Positions 20,388 to 29,137 of a stretch of 64,000 nt of DNA are shown here, in pieces. A program made the position numbers and the translations under genes. Numbering within the stretch: position 1 is the stretch's first letter; the number at the start of each line of letters is the position of its first letter. Below the pieces are notes generated by a model. It worked only from the letters and a program-made list of their open reading frames with translations. It had not been told where the DNA came from and did no database searches. The stretch spans positions 1 through 64,000 of the forward strand of contig JAIUOT010000053.1 in the NCBI GenBank assembly GCA_020161015.1. Direction: 5' to 3'. This stretch comes from Actinomycetota bacterium. GTDB taxonomy: Bacteria > Actinomycetota > Actinomycetes > Propionibacteriales > Propionibacteriaceae.

Positions 20388-21356
20388 TCACCCGGCCACG
20401 AAGAGGATGTCGCTGGTGCCCCGCTCGCGACCCGTGCCGAGCGGGTTGTTCACCAGCTCGCCGTGGAACACCATCGCCGAACTGCCGCCGCCGTCGAGGT
20501 TGTACGCGGTCCGGGCGCCCAGGTCGACGAAGGCCTGCGCGAACTCGGTCATCGTCATGCCGCGGCTGTAGCCGGTGGCGCGGCCGTCCACGACCACGAA
20601 CAGGAAGTGGTTGTCGTCGACGATGCCGACCCCGGTGCGCGGCTGCCGGCCCTGCACCGAGTGGTTCCCGATGTTGGTGTCGATCTCGATGCTGTCGATC
20701 CCGCTGATCACCGTGCCCGCCTCGACCAGGCCGGGCCCGAACGACAGCGTGTTCCACACCCCGTCGGCGAGCAGCGTCGCCGCGGAGGTGGTGGTCTCGT
20801 CGTAGAGCCGCATCGAGCCGTCCGTGCGGAACGCCAGGCCCTGCCGGGCACCGCGGTCGCGGTAGGCGACTCCGTTGCGGATCACGATCCCGGTGTCGCG
20901 GAACCCGTAGTAGTCGCCGTTGATGGCGAGCACCGCACCCACCTGCGCGGCGATCGCGGACGGGTTGGCGATGACGTTCTCGCCGAAGGTGTCGTTGGCG
21001 AACGCCGTCCGCACGATGGTGGCGTCGCTGACGGTGACGTCGGCCACGAACCAGGTGACGGTGTCGTCGCCGCTTCCCCGCGTGTGGGTGGAGACCGCGA
21101 TGCTGGCGGTGCCCGAGGAGTAGGTGTCGGCGGTGTAGCTGCCGTCGGACGCGGCCGTCGCGGCGGTGACCGTGGACGAGGTGTTCGCCGAGGTGTTGGT
21201 GGCCTCGACGTGCTCGATCACGAACCGGTCGAGCGCCCAGGCGGTGCCCCCGCCGACGGCGAGCGCCGTGCCCATGCCGCCGGCGAGGAACGCGCGCCGG
21301 GTGTGCACCCGGCGGGCGGCCCTGCGCTCTGCGTCCAGTGCGGACGGCAGCGTCAC
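20388..21356 (-). CDS. Phosphodiester glycosidase-like (NAGPA domain) secreted protein
   Basis: The 322-residue protein has RRAFLAGGMGTALAVGGG near residue 20, a Tat-like signal or membrane anchor, then a Ser/Thr-rich stretch and a NAGPA-type domain: AINGDYYGFRDTG, LSFGPGLV, and the diagnostic YNLDGGGSSAM near residue 290. Human NAGPA removes GlcNAc from phosphodiester-linked sugars; bacterial members are thought to act on envelope glycopolymers. The start overlaps the stop of the DUF4353 lipoprotein gene by four bases. Placement between that lipoprotein and a polyprenyl sugar synthase supports an envelope role. Confidence 0.82.
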   Translation of the reverse strand: MTLPSALDAERRAARRVHTRRAFLAGGMGTALAVGGGTAWALDRFVIEHVEATNTSANTSSTVTAATAASDGSYTADTYSSGTASIAVSTHTRGSGDDTVTWFVADVTVSDATIVRTAFANDTFGENVIANPSAIAAQVGAVLAINGDYYGFRDTGIVIRNGVAYRDRGARQGLAFRTDGSMRLYDETTTSAATLLADGVWNTLSFGPGLVEAGTVISGIDSIEIDTNIGNHSVQGRQPRTGVGIVDDNHFLFVVVDGRATGYSRGMTMTEFAQAFVDLGARTAYNLDGGGSSAMVFHGELVNNPLGTGRERGTSDILFVAG

Positions 21357-22879
21357 GGCTGCCTCCGTCCGCCGCCGCCCATGCCGCCGGCGATCGCCTG
21401 CCCGGCGGTCACGGTCGTGGCCGTCGTGCCGTCGACCTGGATCTCGTAGCTCTCGCCGCTGGTGATTCCCTCGGCGGCGACCACCAGCGAGGCCGTCTCC
21501 TTGGTGGTGGTGAAGGTGGCCACGACCGTCCCGTCCTTCACGACGGTGACCGTCTTCCCGGCGGGGACCGCGGAGGGGAACGCGACCGCGACCCAGCCGG
21601 TGGTGGACGCCGACCCGGGGCTCTCGGCCATGCCGGACGACCCGCCGGCCGCCAGGGTGCCGCCGGTGACGGTGATGCCCCCATTGCTGTCGAGGGCACC
21701 GTTGCCGTTCATCGTGGGTCCGTTGACGGTGGTGGTGCCCCCGGTGACCACGATCGTGCCGTTGGAGTCGAGGCCGTCGCCGCCGGCGTCGACGGTGAGC
21801 GTGCCACCGCTGATCGTGAGCAGCGAGCCGTCGTCCTGCATGCCGCCGCCGCCGCCCTGGCCGCCCTGCGTCGAGGACGCCGTCGAGCCCTGGGTCGCGT
21901 TCAGGCCGTCGTCGGACGCGGTCACCCGGGTCTCGCCGCCGGCGATGGTGATCGTGGAACCCTCCAGGCCCTCGGTCGACCGCGTGACCGTGAGCGTGCC
22001 GCCCTCGACCGCGAGGTCACCCTCGGCGTGGATGCCGTCGTCGCCGGCGGCGACGGTGACCGTCCCCCCCTGGACGAGCACGTAGCCCACGGTGTCGTCG
22101 GTCTCGTTGTCGGACTTCAGGCCGTCGTCCTCGGCGTCGACGGTGACGGTGCCGCCGGTCACGATGAGGTAGTCCTTGCCGCGGATGCCGTCGTCCACGG
22201 CGGTGACCGTGATCGTGCCGCCGGAGATCACCAGGCCGTCCTTGCTGGCGATGCCGTCCCCGGTGTTCCCGGTGACGGTCAGTGACCCGGTGCCGCCGAT
22301 GGTCAGATCGGCCATCGAGAACAACGCCGCGTTCGGGGCGTCGTCCGCCGAGGTGTCGTAGCCGGTGCCGTCGGTGAGGCTGTTGGACGAGCCGTCCGCC
22401 AGCACCACGACGGCCTCGTCGGCGGCCGTGACGACGAGCGCGGAGCCGTCGGCGTTGGTGATGGACGCGTTGTCGAGCACGATGCGGACCTTGCCCTCGG
22501 CGTCGCTGTCCACGACCACCTGGCCGTCGGCGAGCGTGCCAGTGAGCACGTAGGTGCCGGGCGCAGTGATCGTGACGGTGTCGCCGTCGATGCGGACACC
22601 GTCGGACGAGCTGGTGGTGGACGCGCCGTCGGCGAGGGTGATCGTGATGGCGTCGGTCGCGTCGTACTCGGTGTCACCGTCCTCGGCGTGGCTCTCGACG
22701 TTGTCGGCGAGCGCCGCAGCGGCGGACGCGGCCAGCGTGCTCGACGTGCCACCCGCCGACGCGCTCGTCGTGCTCGCGGCGGTGCCCGACGCCGAGCAGG
22801 CGACGAGGGTCAGTGAGGCGACGACCGCGGCGATGCCGGCGGCCAGCCTGGTCAGGTTGGGCGTGCGGAAGGAGTTCAT
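21353..22879 (-). CDS. Carbohydrate-binding (DUF4353-like) lipoprotein
   Basis: This 508-residue protein begins with a lipoprotein signal (lipobox LVAC, Cys about 28) and a Ser/Ala-rich spacer. The rest is a repetitive beta-structure of short strands in which motifs such as GGTVTV, GGTLTV and DDGIHAEGD or DDGLKSDNE recur about every 20-25 residues, consistent with a right-handed beta-helix of the DUF4353 family. Such proteins often occur with VTC-domain and DUF4956 proteins, as here. It is probably displayed on the outer face of the membrane. The acidic repeats suggest calcium or polymer binding. The C-terminal tail is Gly/Met-rich. Confidence 0.82.
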   Translation of the reverse strand: MNSFRTPNLTRLAAGIAAVVASLTLVACSASGTAASTTSASAGGTSSTLAASAAAALADNVESHAEDGDTEYDATDAITITLADGASTTSSSDGVRIDGDTVTITAPGTYVLTGTLADGQVVVDSDAEGKVRIVLDNASITNADGSALVVTAADEAVVVLADGSSNSLTDGTGYDTSADDAPNAALFSMADLTIGGTGSLTVTGNTGDGIASKDGLVISGGTITVTAVDDGIRGKDYLIVTGGTVTVDAEDDGLKSDNETDDTVGYVLVQGGTVTVAAGDDGIHAEGDLAVEGGTLTVTRSTEGLEGSTITIAGGETRVTASDDGLNATQGSTASSTQGGQGGGGGMQDDGSLLTISGGTLTVDAGGDGLDSNGTIVVTGGTTTVNGPTMNGNGALDSNGGITVTGGTLAAGGSSGMAESPGSASTTGWVAVAFPSAVPAGKTVTVVKDGTVVATFTTTKETASLVVAAEGITSGESYEIQVDGTTATTVTAGQAIAGGMGGGGRRQP

Positions 22880-22900
22880 ATCGGGTTCCTTTGTCGTGGT

Positions 22901-23704
22901 TCAGGCGGTGAGCGGGGTCCTCGCCGCTGAGAAGGGGGCGGTCCCCTTTTCGGCGGGAAGTCGGGTGATGAGGCGGTGCCACTTGAGGTCGGGCAGGTCG
23001 TCGTCGAGGACGGCCAGCCCGGTGCCGTACTTGCTCACCCGGTCCGGTCGGGTGCGGGTTCGCCACAGCGCCCGGTCGAGCGCGGACGGCGACGCGCCAC
23101 CCTTGGTTTCGACGATCACGGCGCCGGGCACGGTGACCGGCTCGGGCGAGCCCGGACGCCGCCAGGCCAGGCCGGAGTCGATCGTCGCCCTGCTCGCCGG
23201 CCCCGCACCGGAGAGCAGCAGCGTCGCCCGGTCGTAGGCGGTGTGCAGGGACGGCACGAGCGCGGCCACGTCGACGTCGCGGACGCGGCGGGCCTCGAGG
23301 GTGGCGGCGACGAAGTCGCGGGCACCGGCGGTGAGCCGTCCGGCGTCGGCGAGGTCGTAGGCCAGCCGGTCCTTGACGGTGGTGCCGCGCGGCCCCCGCG
23401 TCTTGACCTCCAGCCAGGTCTCTCCGGAGTGGCGGTAGACCCGCGTCCGCACCTTGAACCGGCGGCGGCGGCCGCGCCCGGCGCGGTGGAAGGCGTCGAG
23501 GTCGGGGGTGTCGAAGTAGGTCGAGCGGTAGGCGAAGGTACGGCGGCCCTCGATGCAGAGCACGTGCGCCTCGCCGTCGATCGCGTCCAGCACCTGCGAC
23601 ACCAGGCCTGCGTCCAGCAGGTACTTGCGGTCGACCCGGGTCTGGAGCGCTGCCTCGGCCAGCAGCCTGTCGAGGCTGACGGTGGGGAGGCTGTCGATGC
23701 TCAT
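22901..23704 (-). CDS. VTC-domain protein (polyphosphate polymerase-like)
   Basis: The 267-residue protein has the VTC tunnel-fold signature: TRVDRKYLL near residue 22, YRSTYFDTPDLDAF, basic strands RRFKVRTRVYR, WLEVKTRG, and the C-terminal IVETKGG and RVSKYGTGL. In yeast Vtc4 this fold makes polyphosphate from ATP, with Lys, Arg and Glu lining the tunnel; all classes of residue appear here. Bacterial members lie with a DUF4956 membrane protein, whose stop overlaps this ATG by four bases. Polyphosphate synthesis at the membrane is plausible but unproven. Confidence 0.85.
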   Translation of the reverse strand: MSIDSLPTVSLDRLLAEAALQTRVDRKYLLDAGLVSQVLDAIDGEAHVLCIEGRRTFAYRSTYFDTPDLDAFHRAGRGRRRRFKVRTRVYRHSGETWLEVKTRGPRGTTVKDRLAYDLADAGRLTAGARDFVAATLEARRVRDVDVAALVPSLHTAYDRATLLLSGAGPASRATIDSGLAWRRPGSPEPVTVPGAVIVETKGGASPSALDRALWRTRTRPDRVSKYGTGLAVLDDDLPDLKWHRLITRLPAEKGTAPFSAARTPLTA

Positions 23705-24321
23705 CGCGCGCCTGCCTCGACCCGCGCCCGCTCGGCCTGCGCGCGGCGCCCGGCCGTCAGCCCTGTCCGGGTGGTGCGTCGCTCCACGGGCCGGCTGTAC
23801 CGGACGTCGACCGTGGTGGTGTCGTTCACCAGATCGGTGCGCAGGATGGTGAGCGACTGGATGCCGTCGCCGACGATCGAGCCGACGTGCGCCCGGAGCA
23901 GGTCGTCGTCGGAGTGTGCCCTGTCGAGCACCAGCTGCTGGCGGGTCGAGCCGCGGGAGATGCGGGGGTGGTCACCGATGAAGAGCGCGCCGAGCACCAG
24001 GGCCATCAGCCCGGCGACCAGCCACGCAGACAACCCGCTGCCGGCGAGCAGGCCCAGGGCCAGCGCGGCGAAGTAGTAGGCGACCTCGTGCTGGCGCAGC
24101 TCCTCCGACCGCAGCCGGATGATCGACAGCACGCCGAACAGGCCCAGACCGACACCCACCCCGACCGCCGTCGCCGACAGCGTCGCCATCACCGCCAGGA
24201 CGGCCACGTTGACCACGAGGAAGGCGACGACCAGGTCACGGCGGTGGTGGCGCGGGACGAACAGTCCGAAGACGAGGACGGCGATGGCCACCAGGTCGGC
24301 GGCGAGCAGGACGGGGGACAC
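23701..24321 (-). CDS. DUF4956 membrane protein
   Basis: The 206-residue protein has five or so hydrophobic helices and the family hallmark LGLFGVLSIIRLRSEEL followed by EVAYYFAALALGL. A cytoplasmic C-terminal domain (about 130-206) is soluble. The family's function is unknown; its genes sit beside VTC-domain and beta-helix lipoprotein genes, as here. I prefer the GTG at 24321 over an upstream ATG because AAGGAG lies 7 nt before it and the first helix begins at once. It is the first gene of the leftward operon. Confidence 0.82.
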   Translation of the reverse strand: MSPVLLAADLVAIAVLVFGLFVPRHHRRDLVVAFLVVNVAVLAVMATLSATAVGVGVGLGLFGVLSIIRLRSEELRQHEVAYYFAALALGLLAGSGLSAWLVAGLMALVLGALFIGDHPRISRGSTRQQLVLDRAHSDDDLLRAHVGSIVGDGIQSLTILRTDLVNDTTTVDVRYSRPVERRTTRTGLTAGRRAQAERARVEAGAR

Positions 24322-24432
24322 GGCGGGACTCCTTGGATCTCGGGTGTCCCCATTCAGCCCGACGCGCTTGTCAGGCACCCCCCGGAGAGTCTGTGGGCCT
24401 CCTGTGGCTCCCGCCCGGCCCGCGCGAGCCGC

Positions 24433-26661
24433 TCAGGCTGTGCCGCGGAACCCGCGCAGGCGCAGGCTGTTCAGCACGACGAAGACGCTCGAGAAGGCCA
24501 TCGCCGCCCCCGCGATCATCGGGTTGAGGAAGCCCAGCGCGGCCAGCGGGATGGCGGCCACGTTGTAGGCGAACGCCCAGAACAGGTTGCTCCGGATGCG
24601 CCCGAGCGTCACCCGGGAGAGCCGGATGGCGTCGGCCGCCAGGCGCAGGTCGCCCCGCATCAGGGTGAGGTCCGCGGCCTGGATGGCCGCGTCCGTCCCC
24701 GTGCCGAGGGCGATGCCGAGATCGGCCTGGGTGAGTGCCGCGGAGTCGTTCACGCCGTCGCCGACCATCGCCACGCGGCGTCCCTGCTCCTGGAGCGCCC
24801 GCACCCGGGCCACCTTGTCCTGCGGGAGCACCTCGGCCACCACCTCGTCGATCCCCACCTCCGCGGCGACCGCGCGCGCGGTCGCCGCGGTGTCGCCGGT
24901 GAGCAGGATCGGGGTCAGCCCGAGCGCCCGGAACTGCCGCACGGCCGCCGCGGAGGTGTCCTTCACGGTGTCGGCGACGAGGATCGTGCCCGCGGGACGC
25001 CCGTCGACGGCCACGGCCACCTGAGTGGCGGCAGCGTCGTGTCGCGTTCCGTCCGCGCTGCCTTCCGCCGTGCCCGGCACCGGGCCGTCGGGGGCTTCGC
25101 GTTGCCCGATCGCGGCACCGACCCAGGACGGCCGTCCGGCGACGACCTCGCGGCCGTCGACGACGGCGGTGATGCCGCGCCCGGGGGTGTTGGTCAGGGT
25201 GGTCACGCGCAGGTCGCTGGCGGCGTGGGCGGCGATGGCCCGGGCGATCGGGTGCTCCGAGCCGGACTCCGCCGCGCCGGCGTAGCGGAGCAGCTCCGCC
25301 TCGGTGACGCCCGGTGCCGGCCGGACACCGACGACCGCCATCTCGCCGGTGGTCACGGTGCCGGTCTTGTCGAGCACGATCGTGTCGATGCCGTGCGCCC
25401 GCTCCAGAGACTCGGCGCCGCGGATGACGATGCCGAGCTGGGCGCCGCGACCGGTCCCCACCAGCAGGGCCGTCGGGGTCGCCAGCCCCAGCGCGCACGG
25501 GCAGGCGATGATCAGCACCGCCACGGCCGACGCCGCGGCGAACGACAGGCTCTCCCCGGCCACCAGCCAGGCCACGAGCGTGACCGCGGCGATCGCCAGC
25601 ACGACCGGCACGAAGACCGCGGAGATGCGGTCGGCCAGAGCCTGCACCCGCGCCTTGCCGGTCTGCGCCTCCTCCACCAGCCGTGCGATGTGGGCGAGCT
25701 GGGTGTCCCGGCCGACCCGGGTGGCGCGCACCACGAGGCGTCCGTCGGTGTTCAGGGTGGCGCCGATCACCGCGTCCCCGGGGCCGACGTCGATCGGCAC
25801 CGACTCGCCGGTGACCAGCGCGTTGTCGACGGCCGAGGTGCCCTCGACGACCTCGCCGTCGGTGGCGACCTTCTCGCCCGGGCGCACGACGAACAGGTCG
25901 CCGGCCTTCAGGAAGTCGATCGGGACGCGGCTCTCCGCCCCGTCCCGCAGCAGCGTGGCCTCGGTGGCGCCCAGGTGCAGCAGGGCACGGACGGCCTCGC
26001 CGGCGGCGGCCTTCGACCGGGCCTCGATGAACCGTCCGAGCAGCAGGAACACCACGATTCCGGCGACGGCCTCGAAGTAGATGCTGGCCTCACCGTGCCC
26101 GCGCATGAGGCTGAACTCGAACGGGTGGGTGTAGCCCAGGCGTCCCGCGCCACCGAAGAACAGCGCGTAGAGCGACCAGAAGAACGCCGCGGTGGTGCCG
26201 AGGCTGATCAGGGTGTCCATCGTGGTGGCGCCGTGGCGGGCGTTCACCAGGGCCGAGTGGTGGAACGGCCAGGCCGCCCACGCGTAGACCGGGACGGTGA
26301 CCGCGAGGCTCAGCCACTGCCAGCCGGGGAACTGCCAGGCCGGCACCATCGCGAGCGCGATGACCGGGACGCCGAGCGCGGCCGCCGCCACCAGGCGGGT
26401 GCGCAGCTGCGCGGCGTGGTCGACCGGTTCCGCGTCCGGGCTGGGCAGGGACGCGCCGTAGCCGGTGTTCTGGACGACGGTGATGAGGTCGTCGACGCTC
26501 ACCATCGGCGGAGCGAGCACGAGGGCCTTCTCCGTGGCGTAGTTCACCGACGCCTGCACGCCGTCGAGCTTGTTCAGCTTCTTCTCGATGCGGGCGGCGC
26601 AGGACGCGCAGGTCATGCCCGAGATGTCGAGTTCGACGGATTCACGCTGCGTGGTGGTCAT
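24433..26661 (-). CDS. copA: Copper-exporting P1B-type ATPase
   Basis: The 742-residue pump expels Cu(I) from the cytoplasm. In order: one heavy-metal-associated domain with GMTCASC (about residues 15-21), eight membrane helices with the ion-path motif CPCAL (about 385), phosphorylation site DKTGT (about 428), an ATP-binding domain with the SEHP motif (GSEHPIARAI), and the hinge GDGVNDSAAL (about 632). The CPC motif and neighbouring CopZ and CsoR genes identify copper. The ATG at 26661 is chosen because it starts MTTTQRESVELDISGMTC, right at the metal-binding domain. It is the third gene of a leftward csoR-copZ-copA cluster, 101 bp after copZ. Confidence 0.94.
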   Translation of the reverse strand: MTTTQRESVELDISGMTCASCAARIEKKLNKLDGVQASVNYATEKALVLAPPMVSVDDLITVVQNTGYGASLPSPDAEPVDHAAQLRTRLVAAAALGVPVIALAMVPAWQFPGWQWLSLAVTVPVYAWAAWPFHHSALVNARHGATTMDTLISLGTTAAFFWSLYALFFGGAGRLGYTHPFEFSLMRGHGEASIYFEAVAGIVVFLLLGRFIEARSKAAAGEAVRALLHLGATEATLLRDGAESRVPIDFLKAGDLFVVRPGEKVATDGEVVEGTSAVDNALVTGESVPIDVGPGDAVIGATLNTDGRLVVRATRVGRDTQLAHIARLVEEAQTGKARVQALADRISAVFVPVVLAIAAVTLVAWLVAGESLSFAAASAVAVLIIACPCALGLATPTALLVGTGRGAQLGIVIRGAESLERAHGIDTIVLDKTGTVTTGEMAVVGVRPAPGVTEAELLRYAGAAESGSEHPIARAIAAHAASDLRVTTLTNTPGRGITAVVDGREVVAGRPSWVGAAIGQREAPDGPVPGTAEGSADGTRHDAAATQVAVAVDGRPAGTILVADTVKDTSAAAVRQFRALGLTPILLTGDTAATARAVAAEVGIDEVVAEVLPQDKVARVRALQEQGRRVAMVGDGVNDSAALTQADLGIALGTGTDAAIQAADLTLMRGDLRLAADAIRLSRVTLGRIRSNLFWAFAYNVAAIPLAALGFLNPMIAGAAMAFSSVFVVLNSLRLRGFRGTA

Positions 26662-26762
26662 GGCGGTGCTCCCTGGGACGGGGGTGCCGGCCGGCGCGGG
26701 GACGGGCCGCGCGGGCCGGCGGAGTGGTGCGCTCCCCGTCCTGCCGGACGGGGGTGGGCGCG

Positions 26763-26969
26763 TCAGGCGATGCTGTACTTGTCGCCGGCCTCGGAGACGG
26801 CCTCGACCAGGCGGTCGAAGTCGATGGGCTCCTCGGAGGTGACGGCGATCGCACCGGTCTCGAGCGAGACGTCGACGGCGGTGACGCCGGGCACGGCCGA
26901 GACCTCCTCGGTGATCGCGTGCGCGCAGTGGTGGCAGGTCATGCCGGAGACGGTGTAGTTGGCGATCAT
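26763..26969 (-). CDS. copZ: Copper chaperone CopZ
   Basis: This 68-residue protein is a single heavy-metal-associated domain: GMTCHHCAHAI supplies the two Cu(I)-binding cysteines and DKYSIA ends the ferredoxin-like fold. It delivers copper to CopA and may deliver it to CsoR. AAAGGA lies 6 nt before the ATG. It sits 11 bp after csoR. Confidence 0.93.
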   Translation of the reverse strand: MIANYTVSGMTCHHCAHAITEEVSAVPGVTAVDVSLETGAIAVTSEEPIDFDRLVEAVSEAGDKYSIA

Positions 26970-26980
26970 GGGTGTTCCTT

Positions 26981-27304
26981 TCAGGAGCGGACGAGCCTCG
27001 CGATGGCCTCCGAGGCCTCTTTGATCTTGGTGTCGGCCTCTTCGCCGCCGGCGCGGGCCGCACGGACGACGCAGTGGCTGAGGTGTTCCTCGAGCATGGC
27101 GAGTGCCACCGACTCCAGCGCCTTGGTCATCGCCGACACCTGGGTGAGGATGTCGATGCAGTACTGCTCCTCGTCGACCATGCGCTGCAGGCCCCGCGCC
27201 TGGCCCTCGATCCGCTTCAGCCGGCGCAGGTACTCGTCCTTGTGGTCGAGGTAGCCGTGACCGGACTCGTGGTGACAGCTGGACTCGTGTGACAACTGAT
27301 CCAT
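26981..27304 (-). CDS. csoR: Copper-sensing repressor CsoR
   Basis: The all-helical 107-residue repressor has the Cu(I) ligand set Cys49, His74 and Cys78 (EEQYCIDIL, LSHCVV) and the DNA-contacting RLKRIEGQARGLQRM helix. Copper binding releases it from DNA and opens the csoR-copZ-copA operon. The N-terminus carries an extra His/Cys-rich stretch (HESSCHHESGHGYLDH) that could bind metal. I chose the second ATG (27304) because GGAGG lies 5 nt before it. Confidence 0.93.
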   Translation of the reverse strand: MDQLSHESSCHHESGHGYLDHKDEYLRRLKRIEGQARGLQRMVDEEQYCIDILTQVSAMTKALESVALAMLEEHLSHCVVRAARAGGEEADTKIKEASEAIARLVRS

Positions 27305-27327
27305 GAGCACCTCCATCTTCGCTAGTC

Positions 27328-27356
27328 ACGATACCCCCCATGGGTATTGCAGGCAA
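27328..27356 (-). promoter_or_regulatory. csoR promoter with CsoR operator
   Basis: On the minus strand TTGCCT (27356-27351) and TATCGT (27333-27328) are 17 bp apart. Between them and reaching into the -10 element lies ATACCC-CCCAT-GGGTAT (27331-27347), matching the TACCC...GGGTA operator type of CsoR. This predicts copper-dependent self-control of csoR-copZ-copA. Confidence 0.7.
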
Positions 27357-27366
27357 GCCGGTGAGG

Positions 27367-27626
27367 TGTGGACAGCGTGTGCATAACCGGACGTTCGGAG
27401 GGCCCTATACACCACGCCGAGCGCAGGGTGTCAAATGGGGGATCCGGCCCAGAAATTCGTACACCACTTCTTCACGTCCACACCTGTATGAGTTCGTATG
27501 ACCTAGTCAGAGTGGAAATGAACGGGTTCAACCCGCCGCATCCACAGCTACGACACCGCGTCGTACACAGGGTGCACGGCGCGCCCCTCCACTTGTCCCC
27601 ATTTCATCCACAGGCCCTGTGGAAAA
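27367..27626. promoter_or_regulatory. Cluster of DnaA-box-like sites upstream of dnaB
   Basis: Within 260 bp of the 442 bp csoR-dnaB gap there are six matches to the DnaA box TTRTCCACA. Four match 8 of 9: 27367-27375 (minus), 27593-27601, 27604-27612 and 27618-27626 (minus). Two match 7 of 9: 27474-27482 and 27538-27546. A perfect 13 bp palindrome CGGGTT-C-AACCCG lies at 27523-27535. No AT-rich unwinding tract is visible, so this is more likely a DnaA-responsive promoter or titration site than an origin. No gene is convincing here. Confidence 0.5.
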
Positions 27627-27631
27627 CGTCG

Positions 27632-27660
27632 TTGAGACGGAGCTGGGAAGGGTCTAGGTT
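27632..27660 (+). promoter_or_regulatory. dnaB promoter
   Basis: TTGAGA (27632-27637) and TAGGTT (27655-27660) are 17 bp apart, giving a leader of about 80 nt. A second -10-like TAGTGT occurs at 27704. The DnaA-box-like sites lie just upstream. Confidence 0.55.
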
Positions 27661-27746
27661 TGCGCGGGTCGGGTCAGTCCCGACGACTGTCAGAGGGCCG
27701 TCCTAGTGTGCTCGACAGAGCCGATCGGACGCGCCTGGAGGGAGCT

Positions 27747-29111
27747 ATGTCACTCGCAGAAGTGATGCCTTACGGCACCGGGGCCGACTACGAGAGCGGC
27801 CCCGACCGCACCCCTCCGCAGGACGTCGCGGCAGAGCAGAGCGTGCTGGGGGCCATGCTGCTCAGCAAGGACGCGATCGGCGACGTCGCCGAGGTCGTGA
27901 AGGGCCGCGACTTCTACCGTCCCGCCCACGAGATCATCTACGACGCGATCCTGAACCTGTACGGGCGCGGCGAGCCGGCCGATGCCATCACGGTGGCCGA
28001 CGAACTGGTCAAGCGGGGCGAGCTCGGCCGGGTGGGCGGGCACATCTACCTGCACGACCTGCTGTCGACGGTGTCGATCGCCTCCAACGCCGGCTACTAC
28101 GCCGAGATCGTGCGGGAGAAGGCGATCCTGCGCCGCCTGGTCGAGGCGTCGATCAAGATCTCCCAGCTCGGCTACGCCGGCCAGGGCGACGTCGCCGGCA
28201 TCGTGGACGCCGCCCAGCAGGCGATCTACGAGGTGGCCGAGGGCCGGGCGAGCGAGGACTACGAGCCGCTGTCCGCGCTGATGGAGTCCACGCTCGACGA
28301 GATCGAGGCGCTGAGCTCTCACGGCATCATGGCCGGCGTCCCCACGGGGTTCGTCGAACTCGACGAACTGACCAACGGCCTCCACCCCGGGCAGATGGTG
28401 ATCGTGGCCGCCCGCCCCGGTGTCGGCAAGTCCACGCTGGGCCTCGACCTGGCGCGGGCGGCGTCCATCCAGCACGGGCTGTGCGCGGCCTTCTTCAGCC
28501 TGGAGATGACGAAGACCGAGATCGTCATGCGCCTGATCTCGGCAGAGGCGCAGGTGCCGCTGCACGACATCCGCAAGGGCCACATGAGCGACGAGAACTG
28601 GGCGCGCATCGCGCGGAAGACGGCGGACGTGTCGTCCGCGCCCCTGTTCATCGACGACTCCCCGAACCTGACCATGATGGAGATCCGCGCGAAGGCGCGG
28701 CGGCTCAAGCAGCGCCACGACCTGAAGCTCGTGATCGTCGACTACATGCAGCTGATGAGCTCGGGCAAGCGGGTGGAGAGCCGCCAGCTGGAGGTGTCGG
28801 AGTTCTCGCGGCAGATGAAGCTGCTGGCCAAGGAGCTCGAGGTGCCCGTGGTCGCGCTGTCGCAGCTCAACCGTGGCCCCGAGCAGCGCACCGACAAGAA
28901 GCCGATGCTGTCCGACCTGCGCGAATCGGGCTCGCTGGAGCAGGACGCCGACATGGTGATCCTGTTGCACCGCGACGACATGTACAACAACGCGTCCGAG
29001 CGCTCGGGCGAGGCCGACTTCATCGTCGCCAAGCACCGCAACGGGCAGACCCGTACGGTGACGGTGGCCTTCCAGGGCCACTACAGCCGCTTCGTCGACA
29101 TGCAGCACTGA
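27747..29111 (+). CDS. dnaB: Replicative DNA helicase DnaB
   Basis: The 454-residue protein has the N-terminal primase-interacting domain (PPQDVAAEQSVLGAML, about 20-120) and a RecA-like ATPase domain with Walker A ARPGVGKST (about 220), Walker B LVIVDYMQLM (about 332), and the arginine-finger/Q-motif region SQLNRGPEQR and SDLRESGSLEQDADMV. No intein interrupts it. As a hexamer it unwinds the replication fork. GGAGGGAG directly precedes the ATG. The upstream DnaA-box-like cluster suggests coordination with initiation. Confidence 0.96.
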   Translation: MSLAEVMPYGTGADYESGPDRTPPQDVAAEQSVLGAMLLSKDAIGDVAEVVKGRDFYRPAHEIIYDAILNLYGRGEPADAITVADELVKRGELGRVGGHIYLHDLLSTVSIASNAGYYAEIVREKAILRRLVEASIKISQLGYAGQGDVAGIVDAAQQAIYEVAEGRASEDYEPLSALMESTLDEIEALSSHGIMAGVPTGFVELDELTNGLHPGQMVIVAARPGVGKSTLGLDLARAASIQHGLCAAFFSLEMTKTEIVMRLISAEAQVPLHDIRKGHMSDENWARIARKTADVSSAPLFIDDSPNLTMMEIRAKARRLKQRHDLKLVIVDYMQLMSSGKRVESRQLEVSEFSRQMKLLAKELEVPVVALSQLNRGPEQRTDKKPMLSDLRESGSLEQDADMVILLHRDDMYNNASERSGEADFIVAKHRNGQTRTVTVAFQGHYSRFVDMQH

Positions 29112-29137
29112 CCCACGGCGCGGACGGCGAGGAGGGC

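Noticed and set aside
21353-22879. Tandem DNA repeats in the beta-helix lipoprotein gene
   Set aside because: The repetition is at protein level with diverged codons; I see no exact long DNA repeat.
27367-27626. Chromosomal origin of replication
   Set aside because: DnaA-like boxes are present, but there is no dnaA or dnaN nearby and no AT-rich unwinding region.
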